The position numbers and the translations under genes were made by a program. A model generated the notes under the pieces. It did not search any database and was not told the origin of the DNA. It worked only from the letters and a program-made list of their open reading frames with translations. Positions 16,076 to 25,590 of a DNA stretch of 48,992 nucleotides are shown piece by piece. The stretch's first letter is position 1. Every line of letters starts with the position of its first letter. Source of the DNA: Acetatifactor sp. (GTDB lineage: Bacteria > Bacillota > Clostridia > Lachnospirales > Lachnospiraceae); assembly GCA_022511425.1 (NCBI GenBank), contig JAFLRO010000009.1, forward strand, positions 1 through 48,992. Reading direction: 5' to 3'.

Positions 16076-17473
16076 TTAAATCAACGCAAAGGATAAAAGG
16101 CTGGCATTTCCGCCGCCCCTATATGTAATGTAAATCGCCTGGATACCGTCAGGAATTTGAATGGGTGTGGAATACTCTTCCCATACATTGGCATACTGCA
16201 CCTTGATCTTTGCCAGAGGCTCCCCATCCCAAGCGGTCTTTATCTCGAAGACACCGTCCGCATACCCTCTGACCTTGATGCGGAACTCTTTCACACCCTT
16301 GCAATCGAAATATTTGAAACCGGCAGTTGCTGAATCCTGAATATTGGCAATATACCCCGGTTCCTCATCCCCATCCCTTCCATCCTGCATGACTTTGGGA
16401 AAACGGCTGTCTCCCACATATGCAGCCTTCTCTTCACAGAACAGATTGCAGGCAATGTAAGCCGGATACTCTCCTCTTCCCGCCAAAGGTCCGCCGTTCA
16501 ATCCACAGGAGGTCAACTCCGCCTGTGGAATCCTGCCATCCGACAACACCTTTATAGGCTCAGCACAGCCCTGTCTGCTGTACCAGGTGTTATTGGTGTG
16601 GCGATGGTAGAAAATGTACCACTGTTCCTTGATTTGAACTATGCTCCCATGGTTGTTTGCTCCGTATGCCATGGGTTGGGATGCAGGCTTATATGTATCA
16701 ATATGCAAATCACAGTTACTGACCAGTACTCCGCCATAGGTGAAATCGGATGTAGGACTCTGGCTGACCCCATAGCAAAGCTCATGCATCACTGAAGACG
16801 AATAAATAAAATAATAAGCGTTATCTATTTTGCGTATGGAGGATGCCTCAAAGAAAGGATGTTCCTCAAAGCTGGTTCCCCGGCTATACTCACATCCGGG
16901 AACTACCAGAACCGGCTCCTCTAAAATGGTCAGCATATCCTCCCCCAGCACTGTGACCATAGAACCCTTTCTCGACTTATCCCCTCTTCCGCAAAAACCG
17001 GTATACAAATATGTCTTTGTTCCCTCTGTCAACACCCCGGGATCGAACTGGGGCTGGTCTCCTTCCCTGTCTCCCAGGCAAGTGCCATCCATATAGTGAA
17101 CATATCCATAGAACTCATATCTGCCAGCAGGTGTATCACAGACGGCCACAGATACCACGGATACATGATCCAGTACATAATAAAGATAGTATCTTCCATC
17201 CGGTCCCACTGTCACATCCGGAGCATACAGACACATTTTCCCCTCTGGATTCAAAGGGTCAGAGGTCTTAGGATAGATCACTCCCTCATACCTCCAGTCC
17301 GCCAGATCGTCCACCGGTGCGGACCAGCAAACGTAATCCCCCAGACAGAACACATGCCCGTTGTACAAGTCATGAGAACCGTAGACATATACCCTGTTCC
17401 CAAACACATAGGGCTCCCCGTCAGGAATATACTCCCAGGAAGGCAGATAAGGGTTGAATGCCTGTTTTTTCAT
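16076..17473 (-). CDS. glycoside hydrolase family 43 protein
   Basis: 465-residue GH43-type five-bladed propeller enzyme acting on arabinose- or xylose-containing side chains or oligosaccharides. The three GH43 acids are visible: general base Asp18 in YIPDGEPYVF, the pKa-modulating Asp86 in LYAPDV, and general acid Glu209 in FFEASSIRK. Residues about 370-465 form a beta-sandwich resembling a CBM6-type module (KYFDCKGVKEFRIKVRG to the end). There is no signal peptide, so it likely acts in the cytoplasm on imported oligosaccharides. AAGGAGG precedes the ATG. It lies 38 bases downstream of the sugar-sensor/GGDEF gene and may share its transcript. Exact substrate unknown. Confidence 0.88.
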   Translation of the reverse strand: MKKQAFNPYLPSWEYIPDGEPYVFGNRVYVYGSHDLYNGHVFCLGDYVCWSAPVDDLADWRYEGVIYPKTSDPLNPEGKMCLYAPDVTVGPDGRYYLYYVLDHVSVVSVAVCDTPAGRYEFYGYVHYMDGTCLGDREGDQPQFDPGVLTEGTKTYLYTGFCGRGDKSRKGSMVTVLGEDMLTILEEPVLVVPGCEYSRGTSFEEHPFFEASSIRKIDNAYYFIYSSSVMHELCYGVSQSPTSDFTYGGVLVSNCDLHIDTYKPASQPMAYGANNHGSIVQIKEQWYIFYHRHTNNTWYSRQGCAEPIKVLSDGRIPQAELTSCGLNGGPLAGRGEYPAYIACNLFCEEKAAYVGDSRFPKVMQDGRDGDEEPGYIANIQDSATAGFKYFDCKGVKEFRIKVRGYADGVFEIKTAWDGEPLAKIKVQYANVWEEYSTPIQIPDGIQAIYITYRGGGNASLLSFALI

Positions 17474-17511
17474 GATTAATTCCTCCTTGTCCGGTATGCT
17501 CGATTCTGTTA

Positions 17512-19410
17512 TTATGCATTATCAATCTCTCTGTGATGCTCCTTTTTGATAGAATACATGATCTCATCCGCCCGGTGCAGTTCACTTTCCATATTAAGCT
17601 TTCCGCCCGGCTCCAGTATCACAATGCCAATACTCAGCTTTAAAGTGAATACTATATTTCTTTTTGTAATTTCCTCGGCAAGTTTTTGCATGATAGATTC
17701 CTGCATGGACTTTAAGTCCATACCCTCCATAAGCTTTCCGCCGGCAAAAAATTCATCCCCGCCAAATCTGGATACGATCCAATCCGAAGGTAATTGCGCT
17801 TTTATAGCTGCAGCTACAGTACGCAGCGCTAAGTCACCGCTTGCATGACCAAATACATCATTAATGGTCTTCATCCTATCGATATCTGCTATCATGATAG
17901 CTCCTCTGCCACCTGCATTATGCCACTCCTCCAACATCGGATAAGCTATCTTCTCACATCCAGCGCGGTTGTATACACCAGTCAGAGGATCCGTCACAGA
18001 AAGCATAGTGAGCCTTCTTGTCAATTCCGCAATCGTGATATTTCGCCGTATCTGTTCCATGCACTGATTCATGTGCCTTGTCCAGATATAGAGATAATTA
18101 TCCTCAACAATGTCCATATCCCTCGCAAGCATTGCAAACCCATAATTTCTTTCTTCACTATATACCGGTACGAAAATGAATATTTGGGATTGCGGATTCT
18201 CATCGGAAACGCGAAACATTGCTTCCCTGTATTTCATAATTTGGTGGGGCCTTGGAACACCGCTTTTGAGAGCGCTTATCACATTCATTTCATCGCTGAA
18301 TCCCTGCATTCGCAGATTTTCATTCATTTCCTCAATATTAAAAAACTCGGGATCAAGACAAAGCATGAAATTATCGCCCTCCATCCAGTGCGAGGTATGA
18401 AAAAGGTTGTCAAGGCTGTAATTCAGGTCATTGGCATTCTCGATTTTTTTGGTCCACATATAAAAGTGCCTGAAATGAGAATCACAGGCAAGACCGTCAT
18501 TCTTATGCACAAGATAATTTCTTCTATCATCTTCCTTTGCAGAACTGTAATTACAACCGCAGCTTCCGCCGGGAATAAATCTTGTTTTCATGGTGACAAC
18601 TGTATCGCTCTCCCTGCCATCCATCTTATCCAGCAAGATCTGCAGTGCTTTTGCTCCCATGCTGCTCCATTCATGATTTACGGACGCAATTGAAGGAACG
18701 TACTCCTGCCCCTGCCTGATAAAATCATACCCTGTGACCATTACATCGTCGGGTACTTTATACCCAAGTTCTGTCATCAGCTCACATACACCCATGGCCA
18801 TGATATCATTGGCACAGATAAATACGTCCGGCAAATCTTTATAGCAGTCAATCCACTTGTTTACCAACTCTTTACACAGATTCTTTGCCCAGTCTCCATA
18901 AAGTATGTCCTCTTCCTGTAAGGAAAGACCGTTTTCATTGACCACATCCTGAACTGCTTTCAGCCTTTCATTGCTCTCAGAATGCTCCCGAGGACCACCT
19001 ATAAACACAATATGTCTGGCATCATGTTTTTTCACCACATGCTCCACAAGCTCATACATTCCATGGTAGTTGTCAGTATTTATGGTTGTGATCCCCTCAA
19101 ACTCATGCTCTAAGCTGACAGCAGGAATCCCGGTTTCTATCACTTTATGATATACATAATCTGTTTCGTCCTGCATATTAAAGGAATTTGCCATGATGAT
19201 AACGCCGTCAAAATCCTGCAGTTCAGGCAGTTTAAAGATATTATATTCACTGTTATTTATATTTTTATTCTGCTCCGAAAAAGTGGAAAAATCTACAAAT
19301 GAAAATAAATCCACATTGGCATCCTTAGCCACTCCATAAGCACCAGTGACAACCTCACGTAAATATTCATTTCCCCAGCCGTTTGCAAATACTGCTATTC
19401 TTTTTTTCAT
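17512..19410 (-). CDS. LacI-type ligand-binding domain fused to GGDEF
   Basis: 632-residue fusion. Residues about 3-275 are a periplasmic-binding-protein-like sugar-sensor domain of the LacI/GalR regulator type (RIAVFANGWGNEYLREVV start, GVIIMANS, HIVFIGGP, VFICANDIMAMGV, VTGYDF, SIASVNHEW), but no helix-turn-helix precedes it and no signal peptide is present. A linker region (about 280-460) follows, then a GGDEF domain with the intact active motif RFGGDEF (GGDEF at 550-554) and DPLTGVYNRAGCEKI near 470. The inhibitory RxxD site is not seen before GGDEF. Predicted role: cytoplasmic ligand-responsive diguanylate cyclase. Start supported by AGAGGAATAA before the ATG. Neighbouring GH43 suggests a plant-sugar ligand, which is inference. 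Confidence 0.88.
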   Translation of the reverse strand: MKKRIAVFANGWGNEYLREVVTGAYGVAKDANVDLFSFVDFSTFSEQNKNINNSEYNIFKLPELQDFDGVIIMANSFNMQDETDYVYHKVIETGIPAVSLEHEFEGITTINTDNYHGMYELVEHVVKKHDARHIVFIGGPREHSESNERLKAVQDVVNENGLSLQEEDILYGDWAKNLCKELVNKWIDCYKDLPDVFICANDIMAMGVCELMTELGYKVPDDVMVTGYDFIRQGQEYVPSIASVNHEWSSMGAKALQILLDKMDGRESDTVVTMKTRFIPGGSCGCNYSSAKEDDRRNYLVHKNDGLACDSHFRHFYMWTKKIENANDLNYSLDNLFHTSHWMEGDNFMLCLDPEFFNIEEMNENLRMQGFSDEMNVISALKSGVPRPHQIMKYREAMFRVSDENPQSQIFIFVPVYSEERNYGFAMLARDMDIVEDNYLYIWTRHMNQCMEQIRRNITIAELTRRLTMLSVTDPLTGVYNRAGCEKIAYPMLEEWHNAGGRGAIMIADIDRMKTINDVFGHASGDLALRTVAAAIKAQLPSDWIVSRFGGDEFFAGGKLMEGMDLKSMQESIMQKLAEEITKRNIVFTLKLSIGIVILEPGGKLNMESELHRADEIMYSIKKEHHREIDNA

Positions 19411-19597
19411 TTATTCCTCTCACCGCATTCTAGCTTATTCTTACTATATGTATAAATACATCTTTAGACTTATTTTATTCTTGTTTCTTTATACTATTTT
19501 ACTACAAGTAATGTCTCTTTGAAATGGGAAATTAAATTTTTTTCAAAAATACAAAAAAATCTATCTGATTCCCGCAGAAACAAAAAACAGTTTGCAT

Positions 19598-19645
19598 AAA
19601 AAAGGACAGCGGAAAATACAGGATTTCTTTTCCGCTGTCTTTTAT
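19598..19645 (-). terminator. terminator of pckA
   Basis: Minus-strand hairpin with perfect 12-bp arms GACAGCGGAAAA and TTTTCCGCTGTC, followed by CTTTTTT. It lies 26 bases after the pckA stop. Confidence 0.9.
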
Positions 19646-19670
19646 TCTGTTACATATAATCTGTTCCTAA

Positions 19671-21275
19671 TTACAGCTGAGGACCTGCAGCCACCAGTGC
19701 CTTGCCGGCATCATTGCTCTCATACTTTGTAAAGTTCTTGATGAATCTCTGGGACAGATCCTTTGCCTTGGTCTCCCACTCAGAAGCATCAGCATAAGTA
19801 TTCCGGGGATCCAGAATGTTGGTATCAACACCGGGAAGCTCGGTAGGAACCTCGAAGTTGAAGTAAGGAATCTTCTTGGTGCTAGCCTTTGCAATGTCAC
19901 CGTTTAAGATAGCGTCGATAATGCCGCGGGTATCCTTGATGGAGATACGCTTGCCGGTGCCGTTCCATCCGGTATTTACCAGATATGCCTTAGCGCCGTT
20001 AGCTTCCATCTTCTTTACCAGCTCCTCTGCATACTTTGTAGGATGCAGCTCCAGGAATGCCTGGCCGAAGCAAGCGGAGAAGGTAGGGGTGGGCTCTGTG
20101 ATGCCGCGCTCGGTACCAGCCAGCTTTGCTGTGAAACCGGACAGGAAATAGTACTGGGTCTGCTCGGGAGTCAGAACAGATACGGGAGGCAGTACGCCAA
20201 ATGCATCTGCTGACAGGAAGATCACGTTCTTTGCAGCGGGGCCTGCGGAAACAGGCTCAACGATCTTCTCAATGTGGTTGATGGGATAAGAAACGCGGGT
20301 ATTCTCGGTCACGCTCTTGTCATCAAAGTCGATCTTTCCGTTTGCATCCAGAGTTACGTTCTCAAGGAGTGCATCGCGCTTGATTGCATTGTAGATGTCG
20401 GGCTCGGAATCCTTGTCGAGGTTGATAACCTTTGCATAGCAGCCGCCCTCGAAGTTGAACACACCGTTGTCATCCCAGCCATGCTCGTCATCACCGATGA
20501 GCAGACGCTTAGGATCTGTGGAAAGGGTGGTCTTACCTGTTCCGGAAAGTCCGAAGAAGATTGCGGTGTTCTCGCCGTTCATATCTGTATTTGCAGAGCA
20601 GTGCATGGAAGCGATGCCTTTCAGAGGCAGATAGTAGTTCATCATGGAGAACATACCCTTCTTCATCTCTCCGCCGTACCAGGTGTTGATGATAACCTGC
20701 TCACGGCTGGTGATGTTGAAAGCAACAGCGGTCTCGGAATTCAGACCCAGCTCCTTATAGTTCTCTACCTTTGCCTTGGAAGCATTGTACACTACGAAAT
20801 CAGGCTCAAAGTTCGCAAGCTCCTCTGCGGAGGGCTGAATGAACATGTTCTTGATGAAGTGAGCCTGCCATGCAACCTCAACGATAAAACGAACTGCCAT
20901 GCGGGTATCCTTGTTGGCACCGCAGAATGCATCTACAACAAACAGTCTCTTGTTAGAAAGTTCATCCAATGCGATCTTCTTGATCACTGCCCAGGTATCC
21001 TCGGACATGGGATGGTTGTCGTTCTTGTATTCATCGGTGGTCCACCATACGGTGTCCTTGGAATTTTTATCCATTACGATGTACTTGTCTTTAGGGGAAC
21101 GTCCGGTGTAGATACCGGTCATAACGTTCACTGCCCCCAGTTCACTGACCTGACCTTTTTCATAACCTTCCAGGCTGGGCTTTGTCTCTTCCTCGAACAA
21201 AAGCTCATAAGAAGGATTGTGTACGATCTCGGTAGTGCCGTTGATGCCGTACTTGCTCAAATTGATCTCTGCCAT
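19671..21275 (-). CDS. pckA: phosphoenolpyruvate carboxykinase (ATP)
   Basis: 534-residue ATP-dependent PEPCK interconverting oxaloacetate + ATP and PEP + CO2 + ADP. Key motifs: substrate-site [12 protein letters not shown] (56-67), metal-site Lys/His region [12 protein letters not shown] (199-210), P-loop GLSGTGKTT (242-250), and [20 protein letters not shown] (261-280). Length is typical. In anaerobes it often runs toward oxaloacetate to conserve energy, which fits the oxaloacetate/decarboxylase genes at the right end. GAGGT ribosome binding site; own promoter (21365-21393) and terminator, so monocistronic. Confidence 0.97.
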   Translation of the reverse strand: MAEINLSKYGINGTTEIVHNPSYELLFEEETKPSLEGYEKGQVSELGAVNVMTGIYTGRSPKDKYIVMDKNSKDTVWWTTDEYKNDNHPMSEDTWAVIKKIALDELSNKRLFVVDAFCGANKDTRMAVRFIVEVAWQAHFIKNMFIQPSAEELANFEPDFVVYNASKAKVENYKELGLNSETAVAFNITSREQVIINTWYGGEMKKGMFSMMNYYLPLKGIASMHCSANTDMNGENTAIFFGLSGTGKTTLSTDPKRLLIGDDEHGWDDNGVFNFEGGCYAKVINLDKDSEPDIYNAIKRDALLENVTLDANGKIDFDDKSVTENTRVSYPINHIEKIVEPVSAGPAAKNVIFLSADAFGVLPPVSVLTPEQTQYYFLSGFTAKLAGTERGITEPTPTFSACFGQAFLELHPTKYAEELVKKMEANGAKAYLVNTGWNGTGKRISIKDTRGIIDAILNGDIAKASTKKIPYFNFEVPTELPGVDTNILDPRNTYADASEWETKAKDLSQRFIKNFTKYESNDAGKALVAAGPQL

Positions 21276-21323
21276 CTCGCTTTTACCTCTTTTCTTAATA
21301 TTTTTATTATGTAATCATCTGAT

Positions 21324-21343
21324 AAGCCCTGCATACAGGACTT
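21324..21343 (-). repeat. small hairpin in the pckA leader
   Basis: 8-bp arms AAGTCCTG and CAGGGCTT (one G-T pair) around a 4-base loop, between the pckA promoter and its ribosome binding site. No T-run follows, so it is likely an mRNA-stabilising leader stem. Confidence 0.45.
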
Positions 21344-21364
21344 ACATTTTTTTACATCTTTAGT

Positions 21365-21393
21365 ATTATCTCAAACCTGCCAATAAAAGTCAA
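21365..21393 (-). promoter_or_regulatory. promoter of pckA
   Basis: Minus strand: -35 TTGACT (21388-21393), 17-base spacer, -10 GATAAT (21365-21370). Leader of about 80 bases to the ATG. Confidence 0.7.
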
Positions 21394-21425
21394 TAAAGGG
21401 TTGTAAATTTATTATTATTTTAGGT

Positions 21426-23222
21426 TTATAAATTCGTCTCCTTCCTCAGCCACTCTGCCTCCTCGGTTGTGAGATAAGGCGACACTTTTTCATAAACCAT
21501 CCTTTGATACCCATACAACAGCGCTCTCTGGGTTTCGGTCATCTGCTTTTCATCGATTGCCTCCATGTCGATGGGCACCCAGGTCAGCGTCTTAAAGTGC
21601 ATGAACTGACCGTACTCGTTCTTTTCATCGTTCTCCGCCACCATCACGTTCTCTATGCGGATACCATGGCTTCCCTCGATGTAGACGCCGGGCTCGTTGG
21701 TCACATCCATACCAGCCTCAAGAACAGCCTCGCCTACACCCTCCATGTAACGCCATCTAAGGCTCTGAGGACCCTCGTGCACGTTCAGGATATAACCAAC
21801 ACCATGGCCGGTGCCGCACTTGTAGTCCAGACCCATATTCCATACAGGCTGTCTTGCCAGGATATCCAGGTTGCGGCCGGTACAGCCGTAGAGCCAGCGC
21901 GCCGCGGACAACTGAAGCATCCCTGCGGCCACCGCCGTGTAATGGAGCTTTTCCTCCTCCGTCAAAGGCCCTAACACGATAGTTCTGGTCACATCCGTGG
22001 TACCTCCCAGATACTGTCCGCCAGAGTCTACCAGCAACATCCCCTCAGGTTTAAGCACCGCATGACTTTCCATAGTAGCCTCATAGTGCATCATAGCAGC
22101 ATTTGCCTTGTAACCTGCGATAGTTGGGAAAGATAAATCCAGGAATTCCGGAATTTCCCTTCTCTTCTGCTCCAAATAGTCCGCTGCGGAAATCTCCGTA
22201 ATCTCCATCTTCCCGATATTGGTCTTCAACCAATAGATAAACTTAGTCAGGGCAACGCTGTCCTTTAAATAAATCTCCTCCATATGAGCCAATTCCACCG
22301 GATTCTTCACTGCCTTCAGGAGTTCTGTGGGGTTCTTCTTATCTACCAGTGTCTGGCGGTCCGCCAAGGTCTTGTACATGGTATATCCGGCATAGCGCAT
22401 ATCCAAAAGTACTTTCTTCCCCTCCGGCAGCTGCTTAAGGAACTGTATCACACTGCCATACTCCTCCACCTGTACCTTCTTCTCCTTCAGGAAATTCTTT
22501 ACCTGCTCATCCAAAGCATTCCGCTGGATGAACAGCACCGCCCTGTCTTTCTCTATGTAGCCATAGGACATGGCAACAGGATTGCACTCCACATCGCAGC
22601 CCCTGATATTGAACAGCCACATCAGATCGTCCAGCTTGGTGAGCAGAAGGCTCTCCGCGCCATCTTTCTCAACCTGGGCATAAGTGCGTTCCAGCTTGCT
22701 TTCCACGCTTTCTCCCGCCAGTGCCTCATCCAACACAGTCACCTTACCTGAGGGAAATGCCGGCCGATCCGTCCAAATGCTGTCCGCAAGATCCTCTCCA
22801 TAAACAAAGTGAACCTCTTTCTCTTTCAGCACAGCTTCATACTTCTGTCCGTCCTTCGCCGAGACCACTCTTCCGTCAAACCCCAGGGTCTGACCCTTCT
22901 GCATATTCTGTTCCAGGAACTCCTCAATGGTGGGCACGCCCTCATCCTGCATCCGAAACAGCGTGACTGTCGTTCCCTCCAGTTCCTTCTCAGCCTGAAT
23001 AAAATAACGGCCGTCTGTCCAAAGTCCGGCACCATCCCGCCATACCAGCAGTGTGCCGTTTGAACCTGTGAACCCGCAAAAGTACTCCCTTACCTTAAAA
23101 TAATCGTTCACGTACTCGGAATTGTGAAAATCCGCCGTGGGCATCATATAGAAGTCAATTCCCTTTGCCTGCATCTGTGCCCGCAGCGCTGCAAGCCTAT
23201 CTTGAATTATTCTGTTTTCCAT
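21426..23222 (-). CDS. M24 family Xaa-Pro aminopeptidase
   Basis: 598-residue aminopeptidase P-type enzyme releasing N-terminal residues next to proline. It has two creatinase-like N-terminal domains (about 1-310) and a C-terminal pita-bread catalytic domain. Metal ligands appear in order: DSGGQYLGGTTDVTRT (two Asp), GTGHGVGYILNVHEGP (His), TNEPGVYIEG (Glu) and GIRIENVM (Glu). This long three-domain form is common in Firmicutes and eukaryotes. The ribosome binding site GGAGGATATTAAA is made from the end of deoC, whose stop is one base from this ATG, so translation is coupled to deoC. Confidence 0.95.
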   Translation of the reverse strand: MENRIIQDRLAALRAQMQAKGIDFYMMPTADFHNSEYVNDYFKVREYFCGFTGSNGTLLVWRDGAGLWTDGRYFIQAEKELEGTTVTLFRMQDEGVPTIEEFLEQNMQKGQTLGFDGRVVSAKDGQKYEAVLKEKEVHFVYGEDLADSIWTDRPAFPSGKVTVLDEALAGESVESKLERTYAQVEKDGAESLLLTKLDDLMWLFNIRGCDVECNPVAMSYGYIEKDRAVLFIQRNALDEQVKNFLKEKKVQVEEYGSVIQFLKQLPEGKKVLLDMRYAGYTMYKTLADRQTLVDKKNPTELLKAVKNPVELAHMEEIYLKDSVALTKFIYWLKTNIGKMEITEISAADYLEQKRREIPEFLDLSFPTIAGYKANAAMMHYEATMESHAVLKPEGMLLVDSGGQYLGGTTDVTRTIVLGPLTEEEKLHYTAVAAGMLQLSAARWLYGCTGRNLDILARQPVWNMGLDYKCGTGHGVGYILNVHEGPQSLRWRYMEGVGEAVLEAGMDVTNEPGVYIEGSHGIRIENVMVAENDEKNEYGQFMHFKTLTWVPIDMEAIDEKQMTETQRALLYGYQRMVYEKVSPYLTTEEAEWLRKETNL

Positions 23223-23223
23223 T

Positions 23224-23889
23224 TTAATATCCTCCGGTCTTTTCGCCCTTACACAACCCCACTGCCCGCGAAGTACCTATGCGGTCACAGCCCAAGTTGA
23301 TGAACATCTCCAAATCCTCCAGCGTGGATACGCCGCCTGCAGCCTTAATCTTCACATTAGGACCGATATGCTTTTTAAAGAGTTCCACATCTTCCTTTGT
23401 AGCGCCATCAGTTCCAAAGCCGGTAGAGGTCTTGATATAGTCCGCCCCCGCATTGGTGACAGCCTTACACATAGCAATCTTCTCCTCCTCTGTCAGATAA
23501 CAGGTCTCGATAATCACCTTCAGGATATGATTCCCACAAATCCCCTTCAGAGTACGAATCTCCTGCTCCACCTTATCATAAAGACCATTCTTCACGTCAC
23601 TGATATTCACTACCATATCAATCTCATTACAACCCTCCGCAAGCGCCTGCTTTACCTCAGCAGCCTTCGCCTCTGTGACACTGTAGCCCAGCGGAAATCC
23701 CACCACAGTACAGATATTGATCTTATCTCCATAGGTATTATGAATCCGCTTAATATAAGCCGGCGGCACGCAGACGCTGGCAGTATGGAACTCCAGCGCT
23801 TCCTCACAGAGCTTCTGAATGTCTTCCCAGGTGGCAAAAGCCTTCAGCTGAGTATGGTCTACCTTGCCAAGCATTTCTTCTCTTGTCAT
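23224..23889 (-). CDS. deoC: deoxyribose-phosphate aldolase
   Basis: 221-residue class I aldolase cleaving 2-deoxyribose 5-phosphate to acetaldehyde and glyceraldehyde 3-phosphate in deoxynucleoside catabolism. The Schiff-base lysine is Lys153 in YIKTSTGF; the N-terminal IDHT-type motif (VDHTQLKA), CVPPAYI, VVGFPLG and the phosphate-binding KAAGGVSTLEDL and IGTSRAV segments are present. GAGGAAAAA precedes the ATG. First gene of a two-gene unit with the M24 aminopeptidase. No deo-type regulator or other deo genes are nearby. Confidence 0.96.
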   Translation of the reverse strand: MTREEMLGKVDHTQLKAFATWEDIQKLCEEALEFHTASVCVPPAYIKRIHNTYGDKINICTVVGFPLGYSVTEAKAAEVKQALAEGCNEIDMVVNISDVKNGLYDKVEQEIRTLKGICGNHILKVIIETCYLTEEEKIAMCKAVTNAGADYIKTSTGFGTDGATKEDVELFKKHIGPNVKIKAAGGVSTLEDLEMFINLGCDRIGTSRAVGLCKGEKTGGY

Positions 23890-23942
23890 TTTTTCCTCAC
23901 ATTTCCGCCGCTCCTTTTGCGGCTCTTTCTATCTTTTTCTCT

Positions 23943-23971
23943 ATTGTAATACTCACGCCAAAAAAAGACAA
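23943..23971 (-). promoter_or_regulatory. promoter of deoC
   Basis: Minus strand: -35 TTGTCT (23966-23971), 17-base spacer, -10 TACAAT (23943-23948). The leader then has a GCCGC/GCGGC mini-hairpin (about 23905-23925) just before the ribosome binding site. Confidence 0.5.
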
Positions 23972-23980
23972 TGACAAAGA

Positions 23981-24022
23981 TTCCACGACCTCAGCATTTC
24001 AAACCTGCACAAGGCCGTGGAA
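23981..24022 (-). terminator. probable terminator after thrC
   Basis: Inverted repeat with 10-base arms (23981-23990 and 24013-24022, one mismatch; GGCCGTGGAA on plus) and a 22-base loop, 35 bases after the thrC stop. A T-rich stretch follows about 10 bases later on the minus strand rather than immediately, so termination efficiency is uncertain. Confidence 0.45.
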
Positions 24023-24057
24023 CCCGTTATGACTATTTCGACATCTTGTCCAAACAC

Positions 24058-25545
24058 TTATATTCCCAAAAACTCTCTCACTGTATCCTTCATTTCATCC
24101 ACCTCACACTGCTTGTCATGAACCACAGGCGCGGTACGGATCTCCTCAATGGCGTTGGGTACTTTCACTTTTGCCAGTTTGGAAAGTTCATCCACCAGCT
24201 CAAAATCTCCCATGGAATCATACTTTTTATCAATGGCATTCATGACGCTGCGGGTAAACTTAAAAGGACTTGCCGTGGAGGCTATCACTGCCTTGGCAGT
24301 ATCTCCGGTTTCTGCCAGATATTTCTGATATACCGCACTGGCCACTGCGGTGTGAGTATCCAGCACATAGCCACAGGTTTCATACATCCGTCTGATTTCT
24401 GCTGCAGTCTCAGCCTCATCAGCGTAATTACCGTAAAAATCTTTGAGACCCTCCCGCATCTTTGGACTGATCTCATACACACCCCGACCGTTTAGCAAAC
24501 TCATCAGTTCTCTGTTCTTATCTGCATCTTCCCCTGCAATGCGATAAATCAGCCGCTCCAGGTTGCTGGAGATCAGAATGTCCATAGAGGGAGAGGAAGT
24601 CAGCATAAACTCTCTGTTCCTGTCATAGGTTCCGGTGCGGAAGAAATCATACAGTACCTTGTTGTCGTTGGAAGCACAGAGCAGCTTCCCGATGGGCAGC
24701 CCCATATTCTTTGCATAAAATGCAGCGAGGATATTTCCAAAATTCCCGGTGGGTACTACCACATTAATTAACTCACCGTCTGCGATCTTTCTCTCTGCCA
24801 ACAGTCTTGTGTATGCGTATACATAGTAGCACACCTGAGGCACAAGCCGTCCAATGTTGATGGAGTTTGCAGAGGAAAACTGAAATCCCTTCGCATCCAT
24901 CTCAGCTGCAAGTTCCTTGTCAGAAAATATCTTCTTCACACCGGTCTGGGCATCGTCAAAATTTCCATGGATTCCAACCACCAGGGTATTATCCCCTTTC
25001 TGGGTCACCATCTGTTTCTCCTGAATAGGACTGACACCGTTCTTTGGGTAGAATACAATGATCCTTGTGCCCTCCACTCCGGCAAAGCCCGCCAGAGCTG
25101 CCTTTCCGGTGTCACCGGAGGTAGCCGTCAGGATCACGATCTCATTTTTAATCTGATTCTTCCTTGCGGAGGTAATCATAAGATGGGGCAAAATTGACAG
25201 CGCCATATCCTTGAAGGCGATTGTGGAACCATGAAACAGCTCCAGATAATAAGCACCGGAAGCCTCTCTTAAAGGCGCAATCTCATCAGTGTCAAATTTG
25301 GCATCATAAGCCCTGTCAATACAGTTCTTCAGCTCATCCTCCGTAAAATCAGTGAGGTACAGCTTCATCACCTCATAGGCCACCTGCTGATAGGTCATTC
25401 CAGCTAGTTCCCTCAAGCTTTTGTCCAGCATCGGAATGTGATCCGGCACAAACAGTCCTCCATCCTCCGAGAGCCCCTTCAAAATTGCCTCAGATGCTTT
25501 TACCGGATTCCCCTTGCTCCGCGTGCTGTTATATAATACTTCCAT
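24058..25545 (-). CDS. thrC: threonine synthase
   Basis: 495-residue PLP enzyme converting O-phosphohomoserine to threonine. The PLP-binding lysine is Lys112 in LFHGSTIAFKDMA. Other family blocks are the N-terminal YNSTRSKGNPV and GLSEDGGLFVP, LTATSGDTGKAAL (phosphate-binding) and VPTGNFGNILA. The length and N-terminal layout match the long E. coli/yeast-like class. GAGGAAATC precedes the ATG. It is 45 bases downstream of the PAS-like/GGDEF gene and could be read from it. No other threonine genes are in the window. Confidence 0.95.
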   Translation of the reverse strand: MEVLYNSTRSKGNPVKASEAILKGLSEDGGLFVPDHIPMLDKSLRELAGMTYQQVAYEVMKLYLTDFTEDELKNCIDRAYDAKFDTDEIAPLREASGAYYLELFHGSTIAFKDMALSILPHLMITSARKNQIKNEIVILTATSGDTGKAALAGFAGVEGTRIIVFYPKNGVSPIQEKQMVTQKGDNTLVVGIHGNFDDAQTGVKKIFSDKELAAEMDAKGFQFSSANSINIGRLVPQVCYYVYAYTRLLAERKIADGELINVVVPTGNFGNILAAFYAKNMGLPIGKLLCASNDNKVLYDFFRTGTYDRNREFMLTSSPSMDILISSNLERLIYRIAGEDADKNRELMSLLNGRGVYEISPKMREGLKDFYGNYADEAETAAEIRRMYETCGYVLDTHTAVASAVYQKYLAETGDTAKAVIASTASPFKFTRSVMNAIDKKYDSMGDFELVDELSKLAKVKVPNAIEEIRTAPVVHDKQCEVDEMKDTVREFLGI

Positions 25546-25590
25546 GATTTCCTCATTTCTGCACCGCTCTATCGTCCAACGGCTCTTACG

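Noticed and set aside
20274..21314. 346-residue plus-strand open frame
   Set aside because: Lies wholly over pckA and its leader on the other strand; a shadow of the GC-rich third positions.
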